A DNA stretch of 34,316 nt from Candidatus Bathyarchaeota archaeon (lineage in GTDB: Archaea; Thermoproteota; Bathyarchaeia; Bathyarchaeales; Bathycorpusculaceae): positions 1 to 34,316 of the forward strand of contig PLYI01000009.1 in NCBI GenBank assembly GCA_003151735.1. The letters run 5' to 3'. How positions within the stretch are numbered: the stretch's first letter is position 1; every line of letters starts with the position of its first letter. Under the pieces are notes generated by a model, which did not search any database, was not told the DNA's origin, and saw only the letters and a list, made by a program, of their open reading frames with translations. A program made the translations under genes and the position numbers. This document shows, in pieces, positions 34,280 to 34,316 of the stretch.

Positions 34280-34316
34280 CTAACCGGAACCGGAACCGGA
34301 ACCGTAACCGTAACCG
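34280..34316 (-). CDS. C-terminus of a Gly-X tandem-repeat peptide (5' end outside window)
   Basis: Read leftward from the window edge, codons are GGT TAC GGT TAC GGT TCC GGT TCC GGT TCC GGT TAG, that is GYGYGSGSGSG and stop. The hexamer is GGTTNC with only N changing (A gives Tyr, C gives Ser). The pattern mirrors the Ser-X repeat ORF at 4241. The window ends inside the repeat, so the start is not visible. Confidence 0.5.
   Translation of the reverse strand, partial: GYGYGSGSGSG

Overview
The window reads as an almost complete genome of a short-tailed, P22-like phage (podovirus architecture) of a Gram-negative host. The evidence is a minus-strand late operon in P22-like order: TerS, TerL, portal, scaffold, coat, gp4-like and gp10-like tail genes, ejection proteins and a tailspike. 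Host biology is suggested by lipoprotein and Sec signals and by an O-antigen ligase/polymerase-like membrane protein. No housekeeping gene, rRNA or recognisable tRNA is present. I cannot name the host. The phage may be temperate, because it carries a divergent tyrosine recombinase. I see no replicative polymerase or helicase and no classical endolysin.

Layout. Positions 1-959 hold a small leftward early operon (DUF6948-like protein, Cys-rich protein, lipoprotein, 59-aa protein). A divergent promoter region lies at 980-1023. A rightward operon (1052-8003) carries a ribbon-helix-helix regulator, a Gp157-like protein, a RecT-like annealing protein, a ~500-nt non-coding and highly structured stretch (3094-3592), a tandem-repeat micro-ORF, a tyrosine recombinase, a MazG-like enzyme, a PAPS-reductase-like protein, a DUF1064 nuclease-like protein and many small proteins. 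A GC-rich hairpin at 8006 separates this operon from the convergent late operon. The late operon runs leftward from a promoter near 32250: ParB-like protein, adenine methylase, TerS, SEC-C glycosyltransferase, TerL in two pieces, portal, scaffold, coat, second glycosyltransferase, tail hub genes, fibres, cupin-SET protein, three ejection-type proteins, tailspike, O-antigen ligase-like protein, then holin/spanin-like and DUF5675 genes. A further leftward block (33378-32477) makes two paralogous secreted proteins and ends in a clear terminator. Small genes fill 33420-34316.

Themes worth attention. (1) A large structured RNA candidate with its own terminator and a possible H-type pseudoknot. (2) A recurring intercistronic hairpin whose 5' arm overlaps the upstream TGA stop and whose 3' arm carries the next Shine-Dalgarno, seen on both strands. 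(3) Three in-frame short tandem repeats (6, 6 and 9 bp) in which only one or two nucleotides per unit vary. (4) A TerL gene split exactly between ATPase and nuclease. (5) A signal-peptide gene whose tail lies in the -1 frame after an A9 run. (6) Several possible host-surface modifiers: O-antigen ligase-like protein, two glycosyltransferases, and secreted fibre-like proteins.

Both window ends lie in leftward genes, and the right end stops inside a low-complexity repeat. I infer a circular or circularly permuted genome of about this size that was broken by assembly at that repeat.
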